Source: Deferribacter autotrophicus (GTDB lineage: Bacteria > Chrysiogenota > Deferribacteres > Deferribacterales > Deferribacteraceae). From it: a stretch of 64,000 nt of DNA. The position numbers and the translations under genes were made by a program. Location: positions 186,001 to 250,000 of the forward strand of contig NZ_VFJB01000004.1 of the NCBI RefSeq assembly GCF_008362905.1, given 5' to 3'. Below the pieces are notes generated by a model, which saw only the letters and a program-made list of their open reading frames with translations, searched no databases and was not told the origin of the DNA. Shown one piece after another: positions 49,205 through 57,137 of this stretch. Numbering within the stretch: position 1 is the first letter of the stretch; each line of letters opens with the position of its first letter.

Positions 49205-50059
49205 TCAGAATCTACCATGACCTCCACCATGGTCACCTGCTCCATCGGTACCCATTCCTCCTGATGAACTGGCATCCATACCTGTGCTTCCAGCACTACC
49301 AGCATCATGTCCTACATCCGCACCTCTAGCTCCATGTTCCATATTTTCACTCATCTGTTCTGCTATATCTTTAGGATCTCCCATTCTTGCCTGTTCCATA
49401 AAAGCCTCTCGCATCTCTTTCATTTCTCTAGCTGTAAATTCATGTTTCATAGCATTATTTATCACATCCTTCGCTTCATCAGAGCTTACTCCATGTCTAG
49501 CCATCTCTTTAGCCATTTCGGTAACCTCAAGGGCATAATTTTCCTTCTCTTTTACCCTATCCATCTTCTGCTCCAAGGCCTTAATCATATCATCCATATG
49601 CTCTTTCTTCATACCTGCGGCCATTGCATCTACAATATTCTGGGCTACTCTTGCTCTCATTTGAGCATTCAACTTCATACGCTCAACCTTTTGATAAGCA
49701 TATGCATATCTGTTTCTGACCTGGTTTAATGCCTCATAAATCTTTTCAGTACTTACATTTTTAGCAAGCCCTTCATTCACTTTAGACACCATTGGTCCTA
49801 CCGGCAAACCCTGCTTTTTCGCTTCCAAAATTGCATCGATCACTTTTGCCGCATATCTGGTTTGAACCCTCTGCTGAAGCATATTTTTTACCATATTTAA
49901 AGCATCTTCTGATTTAATTCCTGCTGCCAACATTTCTTGCACTTTTGCTTTTAGCTGAACAGGAGTCTGTTCTAATAATTCCTCTTCAGTAACTGCAAAA
50001 CTAATAACCGCAAACATTAAAACCAATATTAAACTCAAAAATACCTTTTTCATCTCCAA
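49205..50059 (-). CDS. Secreted helical-repeat protein with Gly/His-rich tail
   Basis: 284 residues, signal peptide (to about 22, SFAVTEEE). The mature part is almost all helix, with repeats of about 40 residues built as (A/H)G(I/L/M/V)-x5-(M/V/A)-x10: AAGIKSEDALNMVKNML, KQGLPVGPMVSKVNEGL, AAGMKKEHMDDMIKAL, RHGVSSDEAKDVINNAM. The last 45 residues are Gly/Ser/Asp/His-rich, ending HGGGHGRF. No family recognised. It has its own ECF-type promoter, so it is a likely member of the sigma regulon encoded next door. Confidence 0.7.
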   Translation of the reverse strand: MEMKKVFLSLILVLMFAVISFAVTEEELLEQTPVQLKAKVQEMLAAGIKSEDALNMVKNMLQQRVQTRYAAKVIDAILEAKKQGLPVGPMVSKVNEGLAKNVSTEKIYEALNQVRNRYAYAYQKVERMKLNAQMRARVAQNIVDAMAAGMKKEHMDDMIKALEQKMDRVKEKENYALEVTEMAKEMARHGVSSDEAKDVINNAMKHEFTAREMKEMREAFMEQARMGDPKDIAEQMSENMEHGARGADVGHDAGSAGSTGMDASSSGGMGTDGAGDHGGGHGRF

Positions 50060-50087
50060 ACCTCCTTGATACCGTTTTCACCCATAT

Positions 50088-50114
50088 AACGATTAAGTGG
50101 GTAAAAAGGTTACG
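50088..50114 (-). promoter_or_regulatory. ECF-type promoter of the helical-repeat gene
   Basis: On the minus strand CGTAAC (50114-50109), 17 bp, CGTT (50091-50088). CGTT lies 28 bp before the ATG. It fits the motif found ahead of the sigma gene and of the Tyr-rich secreted gene. Confidence 0.6.
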
Positions 50115-50436
50115 GAAAATTTTTAAAAATACAATTTTCTCCACCAAAATCGTCTTTCTCTTTCAACTCACAATCAGGAATGTAAAGTTTACCATCAACT
50201 TTATAAAAATATTTTATCTCTTTTGAAGCAGGATGTTTAATCTTCACAACCCAAATATCATTTTTAATTTTTTCAGCTTTGTGTTTCTCAAAACCGTCTA
50301 CATCAACATATAATTCTATATTTTTAGATGAATCATCTCTCAAATAAAAAAGAAGACTATCATCCTTCTTTTTAACATAATGAGAAGCACAAGATATAAA
50401 TAAAAATGATAAAAGTATAATTATACTTTTTTTCAT
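50110..50436 (-). CDS. Small lipoprotein with E-set (CBM48-like) domain
   Basis: 108 residues. Lipobox LFISCAS (Cys16). The rest resembles a degenerate glycogen-binding/E-set fold: IELYVDVDGFEKHKAEKI, then KYFYKVDGKLYIPD and KEKDDFGGENCIF, matching the (Y/F)xxVD...D(D/G)FGxxN end of the domain in the adjacent anti-sigma factor. Stop-start overlap (TAATG) with that gene. Possibly presents the signal, or competes for the ligand sensed by the anti-sigma. Confidence 0.7.
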   Translation of the reverse strand: MKKSIIILLSFLFISCASHYVKKKDDSLLFYLRDDSSKNIELYVDVDGFEKHKAEKIKNDIWVVKIKHPASKEIKYFYKVDGKLYIPDCELKEKDDFGGENCIFKNFP

Positions 50437-51008
50437 TATGCATCCTCCTTTAATTCTAAAATCGAATTAACATTCCCAAAATCATCCCTTTCTTTCGCTA
50501 TGATTGTGGGATCTGGAGTACTGTACTTATCATCCACTACAAAACTATATTTATGCTCACCCGGTTTCAATTTCAATGAAACTTCAAAATAGCCGGTATT
50601 ATCAATCCTTTTCATCTTAATTCTTTGCCAATTCGTAAAAGTCCCAGCGATTTCAACCTTTTTTGCATCTGGTTTATAAATGACAAATCTATATTCTTTT
50701 ATCATTTCATTTGGTTTCAAAGCGACAGAATTAGATGAATTTTGAAAATTCAATACCGCAAAAATTATTAATATCGATGCAACAACAGACATTATTGCCG
50801 GAACAAATCTAAAATTCATTTTTCTCCTTTGTTCAAAATTAACTTCTCTTTCAGGCTCAATATAATCACGCAATAAATATTCCTGACCAATAAATTCCAA
50901 TACCTCTTCGCCAAATGTTGAATCTTTCATAACCTCTTTAATAAAGATTTCTTTTTCTTTTAACGTAAGTTCATCATCAATATATTTACTTATTAAAAGC
51001 TCTCTCAT
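50436..51008 (-). CDS. Anti-sigma factor with periplasmic AMPK/CBM48-like domain
   Basis: 190 residues. N-terminal 60 residues are helical and acidic (LLISKYIDDELTLKEKEIFI, the usual start of anti-sigma factors), without the zinc-binding HxxxCxxC. One membrane helix at about 68-87. The periplasmic part (105-187) has the E-set glycogen-binding pattern: KKVEIAGTFTNWQRIKM, LKPGEHKYSFVVDD, DDFGNVNSIL. Overlaps the sigma gene by 4 bp, the normal sigma/anti-sigma arrangement. Ligand unknown; a glucan is a guess from the fold. Confidence 0.78.
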   Translation of the reverse strand: MRELLISKYIDDELTLKEKEIFIKEVMKDSTFGEEVLEFIGQEYLLRDYIEPEREVNFEQRRKMNFRFVPAIMSVVASILIIFAVLNFQNSSNSVALKPNEMIKEYRFVIYKPDAKKVEIAGTFTNWQRIKMKRIDNTGYFEVSLKLKPGEHKYSFVVDDKYSTPDPTIIAKERDDFGNVNSILELKEDA

Positions 51009-51475
51009 TTTAAACCTCCTTTTAGGATTTGCCTAAGTTTCTGCCTCGCTCTATGTATTTTAACTTTGATATTTGCCACACTTAAGCCTGTAATTTCACT
51101 TATCTCCTTGTAACTCAAATTATCCGAAACCTTTAAAGACAGTATCTGTCTTTCTTCAAGTGGTAATTTCTGCATTGCTTTAAGCAGATTTTTATAATCT
51201 TCTTTTGCAATTAAAGATTCTTCTACATCAGTTATAGATAGAGTCACTTCTACATTCAGTTCGCTGTTTTTCTTGGATTTTCTGTAAAAATCAATATACA
51301 AATTGTAGGCTATTTTATACAATAAGCTTTTATTATAAACTTTATAGTTTTCATAAATTTTTATATAAGCATCCTGCATAAGATCAGATGCCAAATCATA
51401 ATCGCCGGTTAGCTTTAATAAATAATTGAAGAAAGGAACTTTCGTGTTTTTATAAAACTCTTTTAATTCTCTCAT
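51005..51475 (-). CDS. ECF-family RNA polymerase sigma factor
   Basis: 156 residues. Region 2 (KLTGDYDLASDLMQDAYIKI, KIAYNLYIDFYRKSKK) and region 4 (LPLEERQILSLKVSDNLSYK, ISEITGLSVANIKVKIHRARQ). An ECF promoter pair lies directly upstream, so it is probably autoregulated and held by the membrane anti-sigma encoded next. The inferred -10 is only 11 bp from the ATG, so its mRNA leader would be very short. Confidence 0.9.
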   Translation of the reverse strand: MRELKEFYKNTKVPFFNYLLKLTGDYDLASDLMQDAYIKIYENYKVYNKSLLYKIAYNLYIDFYRKSKKNSELNVEVTLSITDVEESLIAKEDYKNLLKAMQKLPLEERQILSLKVSDNLSYKEISEITGLSVANIKVKIHRARQKLRQILKGGLK

Positions 51476-51486
51476 CCTACCATTAT

Positions 51487-51512
51487 AACGTAATAAAAAA
51501 ATGAAGGTTACA
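51487..51512 (-). promoter_or_regulatory. ECF-type promoter of the sigma operon
   Basis: Minus strand TGTAAC (51512-51507), 16 bp, CGTT (51490-51487). Matches the classical ECF pattern (AAC -35, CGT -10) and the two other sites in this locus. Confidence 0.65.
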
Positions 51513-51546
51513 ATTTTTGAATTAAATTAGAAAAATATGTATGTTA

Positions 51547-51588
51547 AAAAAAGATGCTCGCAATTTTGATTTAGCGAGCATCTTTTTA
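51547..51588 (-). terminator. Intrinsic terminator of the Tyr-rich secreted gene
   Basis: 14-bp stem AAAAAGATGCTCGC / GCGAGCATCTTTTT with a 12-nt loop, just past the stop at 51591. Insulates the sigma operon from it. Confidence 0.85.
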
Positions 51589-51590
51589 TT

Positions 51591-52025
51591 TTATTTATTT
51601 CTAAAAAAGCCACTACCTGGAGTAACCGGATTTCCATTAGCATCTTTTACCAAACTACCGGTAGAATCCACTATGTAACCATCACTATTCACACTATAAC
51701 CTCTTTCTGTTAAATTCTTATATTGCCTGCTGTTACTTGAGCTTGAAGATCTTGAGCCTTTATATTGATTCTTGTTCTGATATTGTGAACCACTTCCTGC
51801 ACCTTGCTTAGAACCTTTGTACTGATATTTATACTGGTGCTTATACTGGTTATTATAACTACTACCTGATCCATAATTATACCTGTAGTTTTGCTGATAA
51901 TTATAACTGTTTGAATTAGAATATCCACCCATCATTCCGCCTCTACCTGATCTCATACCCCTTGCATAGCTGTCAACAACCAAAAATACAAATAATACAC
52001 TTAATGCTAATACTACTTTTTTCAT
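51591..52025 (-). CDS. Secreted Tyr/Asn/Gln/Ser-rich low-complexity protein
   Basis: 144 residues. Signal peptide (cleavage near SYARG, about 21). A Met/Gly/Arg-rich stretch (GMRSGRGGMMGGY), then about 65 residues of Tyr, Asn, Gln, Ser, Gly and Lys in a NQYKHQYKYQYKGS-like periodicity, then a short ordered C-terminus (VNSDGYIVDSTGSLVKDANG). No family recognised. Composition resembles prion-like or amyloid-forming secreted proteins. An ECF-type promoter matching that of the adjacent sigma gene lies upstream. Own terminator. Confidence 0.7.
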   Translation of the reverse strand: MKKVVLALSVLFVFLVVDSYARGMRSGRGGMMGGYSNSNSYNYQQNYRYNYGSGSSYNNQYKHQYKYQYKGSKQGAGSGSQYQNKNQYKGSRSSSSSNSRQYKNLTERGYSVNSDGYIVDSTGSLVKDANGNPVTPGSGFFRNK

Positions 52026-52052
52026 TTCTTACCTCCATTTTTTTTATTCTTA

Positions 52053-52078
52053 AACGTATTTGCCACTCAAAAGTTACA
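52053..52078 (-). promoter_or_regulatory. ECF-type promoter of the Tyr-rich secreted gene
   Basis: Minus strand TGTAAC (52078-52073), 16 bp, CGTT (52056-52053), 27 bp before the ATG. Same hexamer and spacing as the sigma gene promoter. Confidence 0.65.
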
Positions 52079-52190
52079 ATTTTTTTTTTGCAGCAAACTT
52101 AAAAGATATTAAACAAAAATGATACCAACTTTACTAAAGGCATAAAAGCTTGATATTCTTGGAAATATTTGCAACCAGGGTAAAATCAAC

Positions 52191-52219
52191 TGTGTAAATT
52201 TTACACATATGTGTAAAAT
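52191..52219. promoter_or_regulatory. Overlapping palindromes, probable regulator-binding site
   Basis: TGTGTAAA-T-TTTACACA (52191-52207) overlaps a perfect 22-bp palindrome (52198-52219) centred on ACATATGT. Together they give three GTGTAAA half-sites in alternating orientation. It lies 18 bp past the carbonic anhydrase stop and 166 bp upstream of the Tyr-rich gene. Low G+C and lack of a T-run argue against a terminator. Regulator unknown. Confidence 0.45.
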
Positions 52220-52237
52220 CTATACAACTTACATAAA

Positions 52238-52873
52238 TCAAAAATTCAAAGGTTCAAATTTTTGTTTTTCAAAATTGTAAGCGTAGATTTCACCGGTAGA
52301 TATAATATAATGCCAACCAAGTAAATTGAGCTTTTTCTCTTTGTATCTCTCTCTAATATACGGATAAGTCAAAAGATTTTTTAATTGACATACAATATTC
52401 ATCTGCTCAACAAAAAGCTGTAAATATTCTTCATGATGCACTTCAATTTTTTTAATCTCATCAATAATACAAGCAGAAATTTTAAGCCACTCTCTTATAT
52501 TTGGCAAATCATTGAGTTGTTGAAACCCTTGTAAAAGTGTTTTACACCCACCACAATTTGAGTGACCACAAACCACAATATTCTCAACATTCAGCACATT
52601 TACAGCATATTCAATGGCAGCTGTTGTACCAGCATAATCCTTTGCTACTCTATAAGGAGGCACAATATTAGCTATATTTCTGACAACAAAGAGTTCACCA
52701 GGCAATGTTTTTGTAATTAAGTTTGGAATAACTCTGGAGTCAGAACAACCAATAAACAAAGTATGAGGAGATTGTTTGTCCTTTAATTTTTCATAAATGT
52801 GCTGAAGATTATTAAAATCTTCTTCTCTAAACTTAAGGGTACCTTTTAAAAGATTATCAATGCTTTTCGGCAT
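52238..52873 (-). CDS. Beta-class carbonic anhydrase
   Basis: 211 residues from ATG 52873 (MPKSIDNLL); longer in-frame starts lie within mce. Zinc ligands and catalytic dyad: CSDSR (Cys, Asp, Arg) and CGHSNCGGC (His, Cys). Interconverts CO2 and bicarbonate. Overlaps the mce stop by 17 bp; bicarbonate supply would fit a methylmalonyl-CoA/carboxylation context. Confidence 0.9.
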   Translation of the reverse strand: MPKSIDNLLKGTLKFREEDFNNLQHIYEKLKDKQSPHTLFIGCSDSRVIPNLITKTLPGELFVVRNIANIVPPYRVAKDYAGTTAAIEYAVNVLNVENIVVCGHSNCGGCKTLLQGFQQLNDLPNIREWLKISACIIDEIKKIEVHHEEYLQLFVEQMNIVCQLKNLLTYPYIRERYKEKKLNLLGWHYIISTGEIYAYNFEKQKFEPLNF

Positions 52874-53264
52874 GCTGACACAATTCCGTAAGTACACCAT
52901 TGGTGCTCTTTGGATGGACAAAAGCGATTAATTTTCCATGTGCACCCGGTTTTGGAGTCTCATCTATTAATTTGAAACCAGCATTTTTAAGGGTATCTAT
53001 TGCTAATTGCACATCGTCCACAAGGTATGCTATGTGATGAATCCCTTCCCCTTTCTTTTCAATAAATTTGGCAATGGGGCTCTCCTCAGAAGTGGGTTCC
53101 AACAACTCGATATTAGATTCTCCCACCTTAATGAATGCCGTTTTCACTTTCTGGGATTCAACTTCTTCAAAATGATAAGGTTTTACACCAATTGTCTCAT
53201 AAATTTTCAAAGAATTATCAAGATTTTTTACTGCAATTCCGATATGATCAATCTTTTTTAGCAT
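52857..53264 (-). CDS. mce: Methylmalonyl-CoA epimerase
   Basis: 135 residues, glyoxalase/VOC fold. [20 protein letters not shown], the Glu in [36 protein letters not shown] and the C-terminal [16 protein letters not shown] contain the His and Glu metal ligands. Converts the D- and L-forms of methylmalonyl-CoA. The mutase genes are not in this window. Confidence 0.92.
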   Translation of the reverse strand: MLKKIDHIGIAVKNLDNSLKIYETIGVKPYHFEEVESQKVKTAFIKVGESNIELLEPTSEESPIAKFIEKKGEGIHHIAYLVDDVQLAIDTLKNAGFKLIDETPKPGAHGKLIAFVHPKSTNGVLTELCQHAEKH

Positions 53265-53298
53265 GACATCCTCCTCTTATCTCATAAAGTGATAATAA

Positions 53299-53321
53299 GG
53301 GGAAGACTCCCCCTCTTCCCC
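53299..53321 (-). terminator. Possible terminator after gatB
   Basis: GGGGAAGA / TCTTCCCC with a 7-nt loop. On the minus strand it is followed only by TTATTAT, a weak T-tract. Confidence 0.4.
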
Positions 53322-53350
53322 ACAATGTCTCAAAAATAGATTTATAAGTA

Positions 53351-54787
53351 TCAGCTCAACAATTTTTGTAAAAGCTCATTCACAAGCTTCGGATTAGCTT
53401 TTCCTTTAGTCTCCTTCATAACCTGACCAACAAAAAATCCCTGAAGCTTTTTCTCTCCATTTTTATACCTTTCCACTTCCTTAGGATTAGCCTCAAGAAC
53501 TTTTTTCACAATCTCTTCTATGGCTGATTCATCAGATATCTGAATTAACCCTTTTTCCTCCACAATCTTTGATGGAGATTTACCACTTTCAAGGGTTAAC
53601 TGATACACCTCTTTACCAATTTTACCTGAAATTTTTCCTTCATCTATCAATTTTACTATTTCTGCTATATGCTCAGGCTTCACATTCAAATCAAAGATAT
53701 CACACCCTTTTTCATTCACGTCTCTCAAAACTTCACTCATAATCCAGTTACTTATAGCTTTTGGATTGCTATGATGTTTTACTGCCTTTTCAAAATAATC
53801 CGCATATCTTTTATTTGACGTTAATACCTCAGCATCATAACTTGGAAGTCCATACTCTTTTATAAATCTCTCTTTTTTGGCATCAGGTAATTCTGGTAAT
53901 GTCTCCCTGACTTCATCCACCCACTCTTTCTCAACTATAAGAGGCACAAGATCTGGATCAGGGAAATATCTGTAATCGTGGGCTTCTTCTTTGCTTCTCA
54001 TAGAAAGAGTAATCCCTCTGTTTGGATCCCACAACCTTGTTTCCTGAACTATCACGCCACCTTCATCTAGTATTTTAGCCTGCCTTTTTATTTCATACTC
54101 AAGTGCCCTCTGCACATTTCTAAATGAGTTCATATTCTTAATTTCAGTCTTAGTTCCAAACTTTGTTTCACCTACGGGCCTCAAGGAGATATTTGCATCA
54201 CACCTTAAAGAACCTTCCTCCATATTACAATCAGATACCTCAATATACTCAAGTATTGTTTTCAATTTCTGCAAATAAGCTCTTGCCTCTTCAGGTGTCC
54301 TGATATCAGGTTCACTAACTATTTCTATGAGTGGAACACCCGTCCTGTTCAAGTCCACATAACTGTGCGCAGGTGACCCAAGATTCTCTCCATGTATTGA
54401 TTTTCCGGCATCTTCCTCCATATGAATTCTTGTAATCCCTATCTTCTTTTTCTCACCATTTACTTCAATCTCTATATAACCATTTAAACAGATAGGCAGT
54501 TCATACTGAGAAATCTGATACCCTTTTGGCAAATCAGGATAAAAATAATTTTTTCTAGCAAAAACACTTTTTCTCTGTATCTCACAATTCAATGCTAACC
54601 CTGCCTTAATCGTGTATTCAACTGCCTGCCTGTTTAAAACAGGTAATACCCCAGGCATACCTAAACATACAGGGCATACATGCGTATTTGCATCAGCTCC
54701 AAATTCAGTAGAACATGAACAAAATATTTTACTCTTTGTTGATAACTGAACATGTACTTCAAGACCAATTACAGCTTCATATTTCAT
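53351..54787 (-). CDS. gatB: Asp-tRNA(Asn)/Glu-tRNA(Gln) amidotransferase subunit B
   Basis: 478 residues. [57 protein letters not shown], and [15 protein letters not shown]-terminal YqeY-like tail ([18 protein letters not shown]). Transamidates misacylated tRNAs together with GatA and GatC, which are elsewhere. Confidence 0.97.
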   Translation of the reverse strand: MKYEAVIGLEVHVQLSTKSKIFCSCSTEFGADANTHVCPVCLGMPGVLPVLNRQAVEYTIKAGLALNCEIQRKSVFARKNYFYPDLPKGYQISQYELPICLNGYIEIEVNGEKKKIGITRIHMEEDAGKSIHGENLGSPAHSYVDLNRTGVPLIEIVSEPDIRTPEEARAYLQKLKTILEYIEVSDCNMEEGSLRCDANISLRPVGETKFGTKTEIKNMNSFRNVQRALEYEIKRQAKILDEGGVIVQETRLWDPNRGITLSMRSKEEAHDYRYFPDPDLVPLIVEKEWVDEVRETLPELPDAKKERFIKEYGLPSYDAEVLTSNKRYADYFEKAVKHHSNPKAISNWIMSEVLRDVNEKGCDIFDLNVKPEHIAEIVKLIDEGKISGKIGKEVYQLTLESGKSPSKIVEEKGLIQISDESAIEEIVKKVLEANPKEVERYKNGEKKLQGFFVGQVMKETKGKANPKLVNELLQKLLS

Positions 54788-54811
54788 AACAACTCCTCTT
54801 TTTAACTATTA

Positions 54812-55168
54812 TTATTCCCAAACACCATTTTCTATAAGTATAGCATCCTTTAAATCTAACCTGTATACATAAATCCAAGCAATATGTTCCTCTCCCTTTG
54901 CATAAACAGATGTAAGCTCCCTTTCAAACCCTTGTTCAATATAATCAAGAACCGGGAACAATTTTTTAGTATTCAATAAATAGTAAAGTTTACCATAAAT
55001 CTTGTAATTTCCATCTTTGATGTATGCTGGTTGATTGGTTTTTGATAATTTATAAAGACTCCCAATAGTATATGCATCAATTTCAGTAATTATATATGGC
55101 TCAACTAATGAATAATTAGGATACCCCATTTTCAAAAGGCCATACACAAACAACTTATCTATAAGCAT
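54812..55168 (-). CDS. Gamma-glutamylcyclotransferase-like protein
   Basis: 118 residues. LFVYGLLKMGYPN matches the (Y)GxLxxG nucleation loop of the GGCT/AIG2 fold, and FPVLDYIEQGFERELTSVYA the segment with the catalytic-type Glu/Asp and the Y/F-x-R-E pattern. Substrate cannot be inferred. Separate from both neighbours. Confidence 0.7.
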   Translation of the reverse strand: MLIDKLFVYGLLKMGYPNYSLVEPYIITEIDAYTIGSLYKLSKTNQPAYIKDGNYKIYGKLYYLLNTKKLFPVLDYIEQGFERELTSVYAKGEEHIAWIYVYRLDLKDAILIENGVWE

Positions 55169-55205
55169 GTGCTACTTTTATTATTTTTTTTCACTTTTGT
55201 AAAGA

Positions 55206-56162
55206 TTATATTCTAAAAGGGCAAGCGGTTTCATGAGTATCTGAAATGGAGATAAGATCTCCAGAGATTTCAGCACACTCACTCTTAGCATAAGGGCAAC
55301 GTGTTCTAAATCTACATCCGGATGGTGGATTTATGGGACTTGGAATTTCTCCTGTTAAAACCATTTTTTTCTCTTTCTCTTTACCTATTTCAGGAACAGA
55401 CTCTAAAAGTGCCTGAGTATAAGGGTGCATCGGTGAATTAAAAATATCATCAACCGTTCCTTTTTCCATAATCTTACCAAGATACATAACTATAATTCTG
55501 TCTGAAATATGCCTAACCACACTTAAATCATGGGATATAAAAAGATACGTAAGTTTAAACTCTTCCTGCAAATCCAGTAAAAGATTCAAAACCTGTGATT
55601 GAATACTTACATCAAGGGCACTAACAGGCTCATCGCAAACTATCAGTTCTGGATTCAAAGTCAAAGCCCTTGCAATCCCAATCCTCTGTCTTTGACCACC
55701 TGAAAACTGATGTGGATATCTATAGTAATGCTCCTTCAAAAGTCCAACCTTTTCCATAAGAAAGTAAACTTTCTCTTCGATTTCCTTGTTACTCAAATTT
55801 GTATTCAATTTTAAAGGCTCTGCAATAATATCTCCAACTCGCCATCTTGGATTTAAAGATGAATAAGGATCCTGAAAAATTATCTGAACACTTTTTCTAT
55901 ACTCTTTTAACTCTTGTCTATCTTTTTTAGTGACATCTTCCCCTTTGAATAAAATTTTACCTGATGTGGGCTCTTCTATTTTTAAAATCAGTTTTCCCGT
56001 TGTGGATTTTCCACATCCCGATTCACCCACAATACTCAAAGTTTCTCCGCGATGAACGATAAAAGATACATCATCAACGGCTTTTAAAATAGCTTTTTGT
56101 CCAAATTTACCTTTTTTTATCTCATAGTATTTCTTTAAATTTTCAACTTTTAAAAGCTCCAT
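55206..56162 (-). CDS. dppF: Oligopeptide/dipeptide ABC transporter ATPase (DppF-type)
   Basis: 318 residues from ATG 56162 (MELLKVENLK), which overlaps the dppD stop. Walker A GESGCGKSTTGK, signature FSGGQRQRIGIARAL, Walker B ELIVCDEPVSALD, and the C-terminal oligo_HPY motif PPSGCRFRTRCPYA with cysteines. Powers import with DppD. Confidence 0.9.
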   Translation of the reverse strand: MELLKVENLKKYYEIKKGKFGQKAILKAVDDVSFIVHRGETLSIVGESGCGKSTTGKLILKIEEPTSGKILFKGEDVTKKDRQELKEYRKSVQIIFQDPYSSLNPRWRVGDIIAEPLKLNTNLSNKEIEEKVYFLMEKVGLLKEHYYRYPHQFSGGQRQRIGIARALTLNPELIVCDEPVSALDVSIQSQVLNLLLDLQEEFKLTYLFISHDLSVVRHISDRIIVMYLGKIMEKGTVDDIFNSPMHPYTQALLESVPEIGKEKEKKMVLTGEIPSPINPPSGCRFRTRCPYAKSECAEISGDLISISDTHETACPFRI

Positions 56163-57136
56163 CAAAACACACCTTCTGCTTTAAAACAGGCTACAAAATG
56201 TCCATCTGTTATCTCTTTTAATTTAGGCTTCTCAGTTTTACAAATCTCTTTTGCAAAAGGGCATCTAGGCCAAAAAGTACATCCTTTGGGCAAATTGTAT
56301 AAACTTGGCACATTACCCTCAATAGAATAAAGGCGGCTTTTTCTTCCTCCTCTATGGCTTGAAGGGATAGAAGCAATCAACCCCTGAGTATAAGGATGCT
56401 TAGGTTCATCAAAAATTGTTTTTTTACTACCTTTTTCCACAATATTCCCTGTATACATTACTGCCACATCGTGGGCCATTTCATAGACAACACCCAAATC
56501 GTGAGTGATGAAAAGAATAGAAGTCCCTTTTTTCTCCTGTAGCTCTTTCATAAGTGCAAGCACTTGAGCCTGAATGGTAACATCAAGAGCTGTGGTAGGC
56601 TCATCGGCAATTAATAATTCCGGTTCACATGCCATTGCCATAGCAATCATCACCCTCTGTCTTAGACCACCACTCAGTTTAAAAGGATAATCCTTAAGCC
56701 TTTCTTCAGCTGATGGTATCCCTACAAGTTTTAATGATTCTACAGCTTTATCATGTATCTCTTTCTTAGAAAGCTCAGGCTGATGCAACTTGAGAACTTC
56801 TTTTATCTGAAAACCGATTGTATATGAAGGATTCAAAGATGTCATTGGCTCCTGAAAAATCATGGAGATTTTCTTTCCACGAACTTTTCTCATCTCTTTC
56901 TCGGTCAAATTCATCAAATTTTGACCGTTAAGTAAAATTTCTCCCTTTATAATTTTCCCTGGTTTTTCAATCAATCTCATTATAGATAAAGAAGTAATGC
57001 TTTTTCCGCTACCTGATTCCCCCACAAGACACAAAGTTTTCCCTTTTTCAATATCAAAACTTACACCGTTTACTGCAACAACCCTACCTTTATCAGTATC
57101 AAACACAGTGGTTAACTCTTTCACTGACAACAACAT
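56162..57136 (-). CDS. dppD: Oligopeptide/dipeptide ABC transporter ATPase (DppD-type)
   Basis: 324 residues. GESGSGKSITSLS, LSGGLRQRVMIAMAMACEPELLIADEPTTALD and PKGCTFWPRCPFAKEIC tail. Coupled by overlap to dppF and 1 bp from dppC. Specificity within dipeptide/oligopeptide/nickel importers cannot be decided from the ATPase. Confidence 0.9.
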   Translation of the reverse strand: MLLSVKELTTVFDTDKGRVVAVNGVSFDIEKGKTLCLVGESGSGKSITSLSIMRLIEKPGKIIKGEILLNGQNLMNLTEKEMRKVRGKKISMIFQEPMTSLNPSYTIGFQIKEVLKLHQPELSKKEIHDKAVESLKLVGIPSAEERLKDYPFKLSGGLRQRVMIAMAMACEPELLIADEPTTALDVTIQAQVLALMKELQEKKGTSILFITHDLGVVYEMAHDVAVMYTGNIVEKGSKKTIFDEPKHPYTQGLIASIPSSHRGGRKSRLYSIEGNVPSLYNLPKGCTFWPRCPFAKEICKTEKPKLKEITDGHFVACFKAEGVF

Positions 57137-57137
57137 G

